Assembly: GCA_907163375.1 (NCBI GenBank)
Contig: CAJQUW010007950.1
Location: 124,001-188,000 of the forward strand
DNA length: 64,000 bases
From: Prostheceraeus crozeri
Taxonomy: Eukaryota; Platyhelminthes; Polycladida; Euryleptidae
Direction of reading: 5' to 3'
Every line of letters starts with the position of its first letter. Positions within the stretch are counted from its first letter, which is position 1. The translations under genes and the position numbers were made by a program. Shown piece by piece: positions 23,401 to 35,479 of this stretch. The notes below the pieces were generated by a model. That model was not told where the DNA came from and did no database searches. It worked only from the letters and a program-made list of their open reading frames with translations.

Positions 23401-26290
23401 ATTATCCACCTGAAAATGATGATAAAAAGCAAGATAAGATTAGATCCACATTACATCTGAGCCTGATTTCTATCTCTAAGCATAATGAAGATTGTTTCGA
23501 GAGCCATCCAGACCAACAAAGGTACATAGCAAAATACAGAGACATTTAATCCATCTGATGGATCCTTAATCAAAACTGTGAGCAATTATAAAATAATTTG
23601 ATTGGAAATTTATGTTTAAAGACATGTTTAATTATCAAATTTCAAATTTTAATATCAAAAGTTTCATTTTCTCCAAACAATGAATTCTGACTGTGTCTGG
23701 AAGTACAAGTCACTAATGCGACAAAGAAAGCAAATTATTCACACTGAAAAGATCTTAACATTAATGCCTGGTCACCAGTCATTATTTCAGTTCATAATGG
23801 GTTATTTCGTCGTGATTAGCAGTGATAGAGAAGTTTTACGCATTCATCAGACTAATTGTTGTCAATCACTCAAGCAGCAAAAGAAATTTAGGAATGCTAC
23901 CTAATTTTGAAGAATAAAAAACGATCTTGGCAATGGTTCATAAATTGTTCATAACAGCTCTGAAGAAATAACTTTCTCACACAAAATCTCGTGATCAATC
24001 TTCAAGTAGCTGATGGTAAATCCTCATTCATCAAAACGTCAGATTTATTTAAATGTTGTCTCTCGTATCAGCAATCTCTTGTCTCAGTGTTTTTTAACAA
24101 GATCATTATGGGCTTCATTTGAAGCGTTACAAAGGCTCGAACCACAAATCTGTCTTAATTGCAGCTTAGTTAAACAAGATAGAAATTAATAGTTAGAGTG
24201 GAAAATGACAGCTTGTGGAGATACTTTGACGTGCTGCTGTTATGAGTAATTGCCGAAAATCTCATGATTAGAGCACATATTTCGTTATTGAAACGAAAGA
24301 GTGTTATTCCTCTTCTTCACTGGAAACGCCAGATCAACTGTACACGTCTATGTATGCAGTGAATAATTTGATCATCAATATGAATATGATATATGAATAT
24401 GATCAATATGAATCTGCTTGAAATGAGAACCCCATTTCCTATCGAAACATAGTCAAAATACGGAGTGAGATCATGGCATGACATATCAGAATGTGCGACA
24501 CTTGCTACATGCATTTGTCGAATCATTGTGAGATCGCAATATGGAGGGAGAACATGGAGGAAGACAGCGCAGTGTTTAATTACAAGTATTCTCTGAAGCT
24601 ATAAGTTCAATAGGTGGGCCAACATGCATGCATGCTTACGCACATGATTCGTGACAAAATCAGACATCTTCTTTTAGCAGCAGCAGTACATTAAAGTGTG
24701 GAACTCAGGTAATCAATCAGTATGCTAGTTGGCCCTTCCAGACTTGCCTTGTGAGCTAATTTTAATTTTATCTAAGAATCCTGAACGATCGCGAACTTGT
24801 CTTATCGAATTCTCAGGTTTGTCAGTAATGACATCACGAATGATAATGGAAATGTAATCGAATTAAGACACGACACGGTAAAAAAAAGTGCAGTAGGTGC
24901 TGGATGCTGAGGTTCGACGATCAACGACCGGCATATCTTCTTGCTAATTAGCCTTGAAAACTATACATGGATGGCTATTAGATTCAAATCTGAATTCAAA
25001 TCACTTTCACTATCCTTAGTTTATTCGTGGCTGCTGAAGACCTGTAATTTTACTCTTTCATTTCCTTACATATTAGTCTTAGAACTAGGCCTTCATGGAC
25101 AGTGTTCAGAATCAATTGATGAATTCAGAAGATCACAGTCACTATGACTTTTTGATGATCTACAACTGCAGCTCTGATATATTTAGTGGCTCATTCCTTA
25201 CTCTTAGGACTACATGAATGGCTAGCGGACTTGAATAGATAAACTTTAATCGCTGCCGCTATCACAGGGCCTATTCAGCAAAGTTTTGCTATAACATAGT
25301 TCTCTTTCAGCTCTGCTCCGGAATATTAAGAGCAGATGTCTGCTTGCTGGAGCCCGATATAGTATTTTATAGAACACAAGTCGAGAAAGTTGACATGATA
25401 ATCATTATTGTGAATTTATATATTAAACTATTGCGAAAATTGTATGATAAATAGTGACTTCTTAATAACTGATCATGGAAATTATAAGCCTATTATAAAG
25501 GATACTTTATTTAAAGAAATATACCTGCTGATAAGCAAGACAGGCTTTCAATGGAAGTGTGTAATGGTTCTCATGTATTCATCAAAAAATATAAAATGCT
25601 GATTCATCATAGAATGAAATTACTGACGTATCATTTCCATGCTACTAAAATGATGTAAATTCATTTCAACTTTCAAGATAGGTCTTCTTGTGAAATTGAA
25701 CAGTAGACCTATATGCCCCATTGCGAGACCCTTACTCATGCGTTGTCCAATTCGATCAAACCAGTGCAAAAGTAGGCCGGAATAACCGAAAAATTAATGA
25801 TGATAACACTGTTGACCTTAGCTTTGAGTGTCAACTTTGCCATTAAGCAGTGTTCACTTAGCCCTGTATTGTATGTCCCATTTATCCGAGAAATTTAAAA
25901 CTTTGCATCTGGAGGCCATGACATTGACAGAAGAGCAAAATGCAAGAACAGATTGGGTAACAGTCATAGGTTACTGATTCATCTGAAGCCCATTGATGCT
26001 GCTCATTTTGTTCTTCTGAGAATAGTAATCATTAATGTGATTTGAAAAGACGCTTTCCCATTACATAAACGACCTTCCCGCATAGATCTAAAGGTTAGAG
26101 ACTTCACTGATTTGTGCCATAGAGGATCCATGATTTAGACAAGTAATACATATCCGATGATCAATTTTTTCGAACAAATCAAAGCATTAGCGAAATGGAT
26201 CATAAAATTCTGCGTATGAGTTGTCGATGAAATGAACGCTTTTTTACAGATATCTTATCGAACAAATGAACGTCTCGAACTATAAGACTA
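23401..26290. other. Intronic sequence, nothing recognised
   Basis: AT-rich. There is a short 'gaatatgat' type simple repeat at about 24375-24415. No coding motifs or transposon ends identified. Confidence 0.4.
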
Positions 26291-26350
26291 GATCCATTGT
26301 CAAGCACTGCAAGCCGCCATCGTTTAGGTGCCGTTGTCATGTCTTCGCGT
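26290..26350 (+). repeat. Short dispersed repeat shared with 31995-32060
   Basis: The block 'AAGCCGCCATCGTTTAGGTG' then 'CGTTGTCATG' aligns with 'AAGCCGCCTCCGTTTAGATG' then 'TGTTGTCATG' at about 32013-32042. Roughly three quarters of 55 positions match by eye. Ends and family are unknown. Confidence 0.5.
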
Positions 26351-26904
26351 GTCCACGACGCAATATCATTTTCAATATATACTGCGTGACAAAAAAACTT
26401 AACACTTGGATTACAGTACCCATCATTTTCATTAGTGAAGTAGCATCAAAACTGGAACTTCAAATGATGAGAAATTATTTCACACATAAGTAGCAACCTG
26501 CATGACTGCCCCTGGTATTAATTCAAACTCAAATTACATTAATTCTCCTAAGTTCGTGGAGTTCATCCGATCGCTCTTGCTCAATGAATTCCCATACTCC
26601 TCTTCAACCAATCTTTCAGGCTATTAATTGTTGGAACAACAAATAGAGCTACAACCTCCAAGAGCAATTGCAATCCAAACTGCTTTGATGACATAAGCGA
26701 CCATTCGTCCACCGTGCCAAATACAAGCTTTAATCTTTTTCGTTTGCGTTCGATACCTCTAACATTATTCATTCATAAGGGAAAGCGCTCACATAAATGC
26801 ATCAAAATTCATTAAAATTCATTAAAAGAATTAAGTTTTAGGCATGCGTACAGCATATCTGTAAGATACAAATCCTTTTCTGTCAAAAGTCGATATACAG
26901 CTCT

Positions 26905-27037
26905 AGCAGATTCCCAGTCTATTGCAACCAGTAGCAGATTCCCAGTCTATTGCAACCAGTAGCAGATTCCCAGTCTATTGCAACCAGTAGCAGATTCCCA
27001 GTCTATTGCAACCAGTAGCAGATTCCCAGTCTATTGC
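26905..27037. repeat. 28-bp minisatellite, ~4.75 identical units
   Basis: The units start AGCAGATTCCCAGTCTATTG at 26905, 26933, 26961, 26989 and 27017 (the last is partial). All units look identical, so the array is young or actively homogenised and is likely length-polymorphic. Confidence 0.97.
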
Positions 27038-27978
27038 TAGACGCGAAGCGCTCTGAAGCCGATTTCTCATCGCTGAAGCAATTTGCCCTTGATCTGTGAG
27101 TCTGTTCACAGTTCACACCAATGCGCCCACCAATTCCTAACAACTAGCCTACAAGCGATACATTCAATTCTTTACCAACATTGCGCATGCGACATCCACA
27201 ACGAATCATTTCCGTAGCCACACATTATGGGAATTCATCTTTTTTGCTTCATCATGCTGTTGCGACTTATGTCAAAACGACAACAAAATTTGCAATTGTG
27301 CGATGCTTAAACTTATCCCATCGTTGATCCTGTGTAAAAGTATGAACGATATCCTCATATGGCTATGCAAGAAAAGCCGCATAGAAATTGGTTTGAGGGT
27401 TGGATCAACTTAGACCTTTAACAGCTCTCTCTGCCTTTGGTTAGTAATGATAACTGTTAAGTTTTTTCTGTCAGGATACATCTCCGTTCTAGTCCTTCAT
27501 TGTTGCAGTGTCAGATTTCTATGGTCAAAATGCTACGATGAATAGCTATTTTCTTGAGAAAAGAAATATGTCAGCTTTTTCTCCCGCAGCCATGTTGTAC
27601 AGCCCGAGCGCAATGAGGGATAGACAGATAGCTATGGGAGGAAACGTTTAATTCCTTTCGAAAGAATGTAGCTTTTCATTTTGTGACTTGTAGATGCATT
27701 TGTCTATTGTTCATTATGAAATTGATGGCTATACCGCGAAATCTATAAATGCACCAATCCACGGACTGCATCGATATCTTGAAGTCTCTGGCTAATCATA
27801 ACTTGCTTTAGCGTATTACACAGGAAAACTTAACCACGGGAGGAAAAGCTAGATTTGTGATTCCTTCTTGCCTACTAGATTTATAAAAGATTGGATCTAC
27901 TATTTTCTCTACTACTGCTATTTAGTTGATTTCTCCTCCCGACAGTTTACAGAGAAGAGATATCTTTTCTCTCCCAGA

Positions 27979-28125
27979 CGCAATGGATAGAGGATGGCTA
28001 TGCGATTCTGTGGGATATAGAGAGGGAAATTATTTGATGAATCCCGAAGGCTTTAGCCCAAGGGGATATATCAAATAATTTCACGAGCTATGTCAGAGAA
28101 TCGTATAGCTATCCTCTATCCGTTA
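27979..28125. repeat. ~147-bp imperfect palindrome
   Basis: The left arm 'GGATAGAGGATGGCTATGCG' ... 'GAAATTATTTGAT' ... 'CCCGAAGGC' pairs with the right arm, reverse complemented 'GGATAGAGGATAGCTATACG' ... 'GAAATTATTTGAT' ... 'CCCCTTGGGC'. Arms are about 68 bases each around a central CTTTAG. Arm-like fragments occur at about 27605-27640 (GCAATGAGGGATAGACAGAT). Probably a foldback MITE or its core. No target duplication found. Confidence 0.75.
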
Positions 28126-28129
28126 CAAA

Positions 28130-29220
28130 GTATGCCAGATTATTAGGACCATAGATATCCGCGATAGAATCCCTCTCTACCAAGATTTTCCACGGAAGAA
28201 ATATTTTATCAAATATAGAAGGAATTCTGAAATACGATTCTACAACTATGTAACAATTTAGTATACTTGATTAAATGAAAATGCATTGGAAGAGACTGAA
28301 GTCCTCAATTGTAAAGCATGACGTATCACAGCACCACGCCACAGCTTGCTCTTCGATGCAGTGACGGGTTTCCATGGCAAAGATGACCTTCAAAACATCA
28401 GACATACTGAAGTGTTTTCGAATTCTGTGTATGATTTCAATGGATCTTAAGCCATTTCATCATTCAAAAATGAGTTAAGTTTCCGACATTTGCTAGAGGT
28501 TATTAGCTAATTATGATAAGCTTCATCTGAATGAGAAACTTTATTCATTGTCCGCACGCACAACATTGATATTCAACAAAAAGACTGAATTTAGAGCACT
28601 GAAATCGAATCTCGTTAAACATAATGATAAAGGTGATATTTTCATGTCACAAAAAGAATTGGAGAAGTGCACCTCTATCTGTCACGAACACGTTGTTATT
28701 AGCTGAAATTTGCTAATCTTGAGAACATAGGAGAGTGCGTGACTTTTCTTAAGTACTTCAACTGATCACCCAGCTTTGAAGCTTTCATGTGAGTGATTAC
28801 GACCTCCTTTCTTGCTTTCTGTTAACGAAAATTGATCAAAGATGATGAGAACTTCACAAAATAGCGAGTTTATGATTATTTACTTCAACTTGCTTTAAAC
28901 TTATAATAGAAAATGCCTGTCATGGAATTTGAGACATTTTTTCCTTGTTAAAAATGTGAAAACGAAAGTACCGACTTCATATCGTATCTCCTGATGACAG
29001 ATTCTCAACAGTTCAACGAGTGTAGCTACGGGCTATGTCAAGAGTAATCAAAAGTGCAGAATATCATTCTCAGTGACGAAAAAATGTATCCTTGTGATTA
29101 TCTGCGGATTTGCATTGAGGGGAGTTAGCAAAATATGAAAGAAAACTGTCATTCGGCGACGTTGTGAAGAGAGCGTTGTCAGTCTTTCTGCCTTCACGTA
29201 GTCTGAATGAATATCAAATA
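28130..29220. other. Intronic sequence, nothing recognised
   Basis: No repeats or coding motifs seen. Confidence 0.4.
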
Positions 29221-29748
29221 TTCCATTCTTGCAACAATATCCTGGTGCTTTTCTCGTGAAAACATGTAGCAGCTCAAATGCGGCAGCAATAAGTGTTACA
29301 AGAATGCAATCCCTCCTCCATTTGCTGCAAACAAGCTGTGTCTTGTTGTCTATTTCCCGTTTTAAGCAGTTGGTGTGGAAGCAAAAAAGAAAGCAAAAGA
29401 TGCACCCGAGCTAAACCAAGCTAACATCAGCCTTACACCACCTTCGAGGCTGTGATGTTGCTGCATGTGACAATGGATGCAAACATACAGGGACACTCCA
29501 CTAAGCCGACAGGGACATAGCTGCTGTTATGGGAAAATTCCTATCACTCTCCTTAACCGTCATGCTAATTTCCAACGAAAAAACCCTGCCTGCAATCCTA
29601 AACATTTTCAGGGACTCACTAGCGCTAGCTCTGGCGTCTCATGGACACATTGCTAGTTACAGGGTTGTCTCCCCCAGTCACATGGTTGCTTCAGAAGGCT
29701 GTCCCCGGAATCAAGCAGTCAGGTGTGGTGGCCAAAAGGCAAGCTTGA

Positions 29749-30066
29749 TTGTCTTCTTGCTTCAGCAATGATGGCTTGAACCTAGCCACGATTGATGACG
29801 CTGAGAGGCCGAATGGGAGATGTATCCTAAGGCAGATAGACGTCATGGTCTTGAAGAAAGAAGCTTGGAACGACAAAGTGTCTGCTGAAAGGATTTGCAA
29901 TTGTTTCCGCCACTGTTGCTTCCCTCAATCTCCGCCTGTTGATCGAAGAACTGACGAAGCAGCAGAAATCAAAGAGTTCCAGCGTCTGCGGGGGTTGTAT
30001 ATCATGGACCAAGATCTCAATGTTGGCAACTTGGTGGCGGTCGAAGCAGAGTTGATTGACAGTTAG
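29749..30066 (+). mobile_element. pogo/Tigger-like transposase C-terminal relic
   Basis: The reading frame contains 'IDVMVLKKEAWNDKVSAERI' followed by 'CNCFRHCCF'. This is the signature near the C-terminus of pogo/Tigger (CENP-B-related) DDE transposases, whose usual form is A(W/K)-x-x-V-(S/T)-x-x-(T)-I-x-NCF(R)(H/K)(C/A)GF. An acidic tail and 'NLVAVEAELIDS' resemble the family's conserved last block. The catalytic DDE region upstream (29230-29750, also relatively GC-rich) is not readable in one frame, so it is a decayed copy. No terminal repeats were found. The family assignment rests on one motif block. Confidence 0.65.
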
Positions 30067-30115
30067 CATCATTACTCATCATCATTACTCATCATCATCA
30101 TCATCAATACCTAAA
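30067..30115. repeat. ATC/ATCATT microsatellite
   Basis: Short run of (CATCATTACT) and (ATC) units directly after the pogo-like stop codon. Confidence 0.85.
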
Positions 30116-31101
30116 TCATCAGTAATTATCACGCAGTGTACGAGTCCATAAATTTAGTCTATATCATCAATTTCAATTGCATAGAAGAAAATGTTGTGGT
30201 CCCCAGAAATTCTATATATCCGTCATCATCTATGCATGTAACTCTTGAATTATTTACGGGTAGGTGTACCAGACAGTCAACTCTGAAAAACTCTTAAAAT
30301 TGCAATATTGACATTTTGTTCAAGGGTGAATACTAGAGTTCTATGCAGTCCTTCTACACTTATAATTTGAGTTCTGATAGATTGCTATGACGTGACCCTT
30401 TTAAGGAGACGTACTTATGTTCCTCACTGATATTTGCAAAGAAATAATGTGAATGAATAATGAACTTTGTGAACCCATCATGCATTGTATGTTTTATGCA
30501 TTGCACATTTTACAGTTGAATAAATTTGATAGATTTTTATTTCCGTTCTATCAATTAAGTTGATACTGAGCAGATGTTAGTGTGAGACACAATAAGCGAT
30601 AGCTGTCGAGTAAATTCTGTAGTTTTTCCGTTCGTACATCGTTAAAGTTGCAAAGCCTGAAGTAACTTCAAATTTCGTTAAAATAATGACATTTACTTAT
30701 TTTCCATTCCTTGCATACAAAAGAAAGGTAAGCCGCGTTTTTAGGTGTCTTAAGTAACATTTCTAGCGCAACGTCTGTGAGAATTTGAGTTTGAGATAGG
30801 TTCGAAAAGTTCGTCACGAAACGAATGTGACATTATCTCTGAAAGCAACAATAAATTACTCATTATTATGTGTATGCATGTAATATGGTGGCTCTTTAAT
30901 TTCAAGATATTTACTGCCATTTTCTGAGTGCTATCCTCAATATTTGAACTTAGATCATGGCATTTTAGTAACATAATTCAATTCTGTAGACAAGATTCGA
31001 ACTGGTTCCTACATGGAAATCCGCTTTTACGCTTTTTAGTGGGACTAATTTCGAAAGCATCTGCTTGTTGATAGCAATTTCAGCTACTTGGTCGGGCAAC
31101 G
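30116..31101. other. Intronic sequence, nothing recognised
   Basis: AT-rich with no repeat units or coding motifs noticed. Confidence 0.4.
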
Positions 31102-31109
31102 ATCTAAGC

Positions 31110-31828
31110 CAGTGGTTCCCAACCTTTTAATGTCCCAGTACCACTTGAGATCTTTCACGTTCGCCGCGTGCCACTCAGTCTGAAAGAAATGCTTTCAATG
31201 TTAGGGAAGATATAATTCATTTTTATTTCAAAAATTCATCTCTGAAGAAAACGTAGATATCTACATTAATGACGGTTCAAGATACTGTGTCAAATATCTA
31301 CGATCAAATACAGGTTGTGTGTCCTTTTTTAAGAAACGTAGCCTGTATTATTTGTGAATACTTTCGGCTTGCCAAAGTTGATTTTTCACCAGCATTTTCA
31401 AAATACGTGATTTTGGCTTGCTGAGCTTCAAGCATAATCTAAAATGCATGGTTTTCTTCTATTGATTTCTACCTGTCGGTCGATCAATAGATGTCATTCC
31501 ATCGCCTGTCGCATTCATATCTAAACAACCTAATACAAAGTTTGATGTGACAAGATGAAATCTATGCACAAGACAAATCATCGTCCTTTGAGACTATGAA
31601 AGACGATCCTACATATGACTATGAAAAGTAATAAATTGCATAGAATTTCGTCGTCGATCAAATTTTCTCAAACTGACTAGCACTTTTCCTAGTAGATTTG
31701 ATCTGTGACATGAATGGGTTAAATTATCATTATGATGCATATATCCTACATATGATGGCACTCGCGTACCATCTGATGAGCCTTGGCGTTGCACAAGTGG
31801 TAAGCGTACCACAGGTTGGGAACCTCTG
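31110..31828. mobile_element. Charlie-like hAT MITE
   Basis: The termini CAGTGGTTCCCAACCT (left) and, reverse complemented, CAGAGGTTCCCAACCT (right) are inverted repeats matching at 15 of 16 positions. The form CAGNGGTTCYCAACCT is characteristic of Charlie-type hAT elements. The flanks ATCTAAGC (31102-31109) and ATCTAAAT (31829-31836) are a decayed 8-bp target duplication, 6 of 8. The inner terminal region also has 'GTGGTACGCTTACCACTTG'. The 719-bp interior shows no transposase. Confidence 0.88.
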
Positions 31829-32181
31829 ATCTAAATGTTATTAGATCTTAAGAAGAATCAAATTACCGAAACATGTAATATGTGCAAATCTTTACTAAAG
31901 GGAGAACTGATTGCGCAAGGCGTTTTACCACAATAATTTCATATTTAGAGAAAAAAAATGATGACAGCGAAACTTTATAAAGCACCTATGCTTTTCATCG
32001 TCAACCAGTGGAAGCCGCCTCCGTTTAGATGTTGTTGTCATGACAACGCATGCCAAGATGTAGCATCGGTGTCAATGTGCGTGTCTGTTCTAGCCTTTTA
32101 TTATTTCATTATCGGATTTCTATGGTTCCATTCAGAAGATCACACCACAGTAATTCGAAACTCTATAATCAGGACTAGAAC

Positions 32182-32679
32182 CATAGAGATAGATTCATTT
32201 GCGTGTGGGTTAGTCTAGAGCGGACATAATCCTATCCCAGCCATTGCATGCAATGGTACCACCGATAAAAGTTAACATAAATAATCATCTCTCTTTTTGG
32301 CTTGTGTGAGTGGCAGCCAAACATGCGCATTGCAGAATCAGCTCGTATCAGCGAACGTTAGTATTTTAACGGTCAGATTACAGGGAACCTATCAAGCAAA
32401 TCGTACATATCTTTGACTCAATTTTTCATAGTGATTAATTCACCAAATGGAAATATTATTCGCTCGATTTTTAACGATCTAGTGTATATTTACTGAGTTT
32501 TACGTTGAGTTTGGTGTCAATCTTCTTGTCCGTCAGAATTCAAGCTGGAATTTGTTTTCATTACGTCCAATGGAAAATTGATCTTCTTGCCCCTCGAGAC
32601 TGGTTCTAGCCGTGACCATCAGTATTAAGGAAAGTCAATTCTAGAGCCAAACACGTAGACAAGACAATTTATCTCTGTG
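32182..32679 (+). mobile_element. hAT-like family D element, copy 1
   Basis: The left end is CATAGAGATAGATTCATTTG. The right end, reverse complemented, is CACAGAGATAAATTGTCTTG. It is similar along its length to 37554-38038, with blocks 'GGGTTAGTCTAGAGCGGAC', 'AATCCTATCCCAGCCATTG' and 'ATTGATCTTCTTG'. No coding capacity. The outermost bases resemble family A (CACAGAATTAGATTCATCTG), so the two families are probably mobilised by related transposases. Confidence 0.75.
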
Positions 32680-32744
32680 AGCAATATCGACATAGAAAAC
32701 ACTCTTACGCTGACTTTTGAGTGTTGAGACCATAGAGTAAGTAT

Positions 32745-33540
32745 ATTAGGTAACTCCGCATTTATTAAATCCCCAATGTGTCTACACTTTCGATTTTCTT
32801 AAATGAACTCGAGGGGACACAGTCGGAATTGTCTCCAAATGTGAGATATGCACATTTATGCAGTTTTGAAGAAATTATCACGGAATTAACTGATCATGAT
32901 AGCATAATGCAGAAGGAATGATGGCATTTTACAGATTCTCAGTGTCATGACAGCCTTGAAGAGTTAATGTTTGTTAAATTAGCAATTCGATGGGTTCCCA
33001 TTACTTTCATGCTCAACCTCAAGAGTATTTTCTTAAGCGTGATCATATCACAGGCAACCTGCCACTGGCAGAGCAAAATCACATAATGAAAGACAATGAT
33101 TTCAATTAACCTTGAAAGATGTAAATGGGTCCACATCACTATTCAGATTCAAGAAATCAAACATGAATTGAGTGAATCATAAAATTAAGCCGGTGAAAAT
33201 TGAATTAAAAACTTGAAATTTCAGCCAAGAAAGCACGAATAATATCTCGATTTTTTCATGAAGACTTCCAATATAGAACGGATCATGAAATTCTCTTGAC
33301 AATCAGCTTAATTTTCGCTTAGTTAGGATGCTTATTAGCAAACATTCAATCCCTTTGATATCCAACTTGTTTCATACTACTTATATAGGGGCGTCATCTC
33401 GGTAGTTTATAAATTGGCAAAAATTTAGCTTTTTCAAAACTGCTCAAATAATTTTTTGGATAATCTGTTCATATAAAAATTTTCACTGTATACAGATACT
33501 TGTTTGAGTCGACACTCTACTTATGTATCCCTACTATATG
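32745..33540 (-). repeat. Dispersed repeat family E, copy 1
   Basis: The reverse complement matches 41190-42025 over about 800 bases. Shared blocks include 'GTAGAGTGTCGACTCAAA', 'CTATATAAGTAGTATGAAA', 'TTTTTAATTCAATTTTCA', 'GAATAGTGATGTGGAC' and 'CATTTACATCTTTCAA'. A third partial copy is at 40618-40872. No recognisable protein or clear terminal repeats, so probably an uncharacterised transposon. Confidence 0.8.
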
Positions 33541-34143
33541 GTTGAGACTTACTGAATGTCAGAGTTAGGTTGAGGAATGACAAAAGTCTTTCTTCTTTTG
33601 CAAGCGCAGGGTTAAATGTATAGACTCGATATATATCAGCACTTGTCTGTCGAATGCGAGACTCACATTTTGCAAGTCAACAGATTTGCAGAATTGATGT
33701 CTGCAAATGAACAACGAATTCATGATGATAGCAAGCATTCAGGCTCATTTGAAAATACACCTACGTCAAGACAAGGGGGATTGAGTTGTTTCAGTAATCT
33801 ACAATCAGATGAGAAGAACAATGACGTTGACAGTGATGAAAAGTGATTTAAACATTCCTTTGTCAATTTCTTCAGCTAAAATTTCATGAAACACAGAATT
33901 GCACCCAACAACCTAAACTTTCTGTTGTTCGAATATAATGCTACTTATTTCAAGTCAAACATTTCGATTTCTCGGAAAATCTTGGCAATCCCGAGAAGTA
34001 CAGCAGAAAAGTCGAAAGTTCAAAGTTCAGATTCTCGTGATGTCTCTTTGCTCAAAAACACGTATTCAGCCGCACTTGTCAGACGCTCTGATCCAATATT
34101 CAGTTTGAATCTTAGGCTATTCTGAGTTCTAGAAGCCATAAGT
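33541..34143. other. Intronic sequence with unassigned short frames
   Basis: Open frames at 33616-33846 (76 codons, acidic serine-rich end) and 33886-34125 (79 codons) lie before the transposon nest. I do not recognise either product and see no splice support, so I do not call them genes. Confidence 0.35.
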
Positions 34144-34216
34144 TAGTCCGGCAGCCTGAACGAGTTTCTGCAGAGAATGAGGTCGAAAATGAGACTTTGA
34201 CGGAATGATATACACC

Positions 34217-34826
34217 CACATAATTGGATTCATCTGCTCGTGCTTCGGTTTCTAGAATGGAAGAATCGTATCTAACCTTAATATCGAAATGTCACATCAC
34301 AGAATTAGACAACTTGCTCCTTCTAGAATGGATAATTCGCGTATCGCTTGCTATTGGAAATGGCAAACAATAAGCTGTCAGCACAGAACACCAGAGCCAG
34401 TGAGAGAGGCGTGCGAGCTGTGATATCACTTCGCACACATCAAAATACACATCGATGCCTGGCTTCATTTCAATGTATGCACTACATATACAGTGAGCAA
34501 TGCCGATGAGAGGATGTGAAATCATCAAGTGAACTAATTTTCGTGCGCCTGCTACTTTTTTTAATAATGATCGGAAGGGCCAACATTATGGAGAAAACTT
34601 GTGGGCAATGATCTGAATTCTTCGTTTCTGAAGGAATTAAAGCAATCGAATCACTTTGCTGGCACTCACAGTAATCCTTAAGCGACACACGACTTTTTTC
34701 CCTATCTCTGTAGGGTATTAGGAATTCCTTTTTGCCCACTTAAAAGGTTCCTGGGTGTGCCGGCGACTTCGAATAAATCACACTTCTAGCAAACCCAAGC
34801 AGATAGATTAAAGATATTTAAACATA
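34217..34826 (+). mobile_element. hAT-like family A element nested in the 34-36 kb element
   Basis: Clear homologue of 20172-20762. Shared blocks: 'CACATCACAGAATTAGACAA', 'GAATGGATAATTCG', 'AGCTGT(T/C)AGCA' and 'GGTATTAGGAATTCCTTTTT'. The left end CACATAATTGGATTCATCTG is adjacent to the host element's TATACACC. The right end (…AGCAGATAGATTAAAGATA) is less certain. The two sides do not share a target duplication, so the copy may have inserted into, and removed the left end of, the CAGTGG element that follows. Confidence 0.65.
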
Positions 34827-35479
34827 CTTTTGCTTGGTGTACCACTTTCAAATATAGGCATCCCACGGCACACCAGCTGTCTTATTCGGAAGAGTGACAA
34901 TGGGTATAGACCACTCATAAAAGCAAATTTCAACAGTAAATGCTAAATTTAGGAAAAACAGGTAATTTCTCATTTTCTCACATGTCACATGAGATTGCAA
35001 ATTACATGATTTTTTTAGGATTTCAGTATGCTATTAATGATAATTATTAAATAATGATTATGTTGATAATAATACTGATGTGATAGTTATCTACGTAGCT
35101 AAAGCATATTATTTAGCTGTAACTCATAAACAATGATACCTTACTCCATGTACTTATGTCCTAATTAATTGTTATACTTTGTTAATTTTTTTAAATGTGA
35201 CAAATAAAGCAATAATATTTGTCTAAATGTCATTTAAATGTGCCGTGTTAGAAGTCATGTAATTGGCAATATCATGTGACATGTCAGAAAGTAACCGATT
35301 ATCTGTCTTGCTTAAATATAGCATATAATTTATGCATATAAATTTTATGTAATATTTATTATCGTTTTCTCGTGTTTCTTGTACGATATTGTATCTGATA
35401 CAGTATGCCGAATGTTATGCTGATTCCTCAGGTGCCTCGTTTTTTTAATGGTACGCGTACCACACCTTGAAGACCACTG
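34827..35479 (-). mobile_element. Charlie-like hAT MITE, left end missing
   Basis: Ends at 35479 with the reverse-complement terminus CAGTGGTCTTCAAGGTGTGG followed by 'TACGCGTACCA', related to the inner terminus of the 31110 element (GTGGTACGCTTACCA). The next 8 bases ATGTACAC (35480-35487) match ATATACAC (34208-34215) at 7 of 8, as expected for a hAT target duplication. The left terminus has been replaced by the family A copy. The AT-rich interior has no coding motifs. Confidence 0.6.

Noticed and set aside
26905-27037. CRISPR-like array
   Set aside because: Units are contiguous identical 28-mers without spacers, in a eukaryotic intron: a minisatellite.
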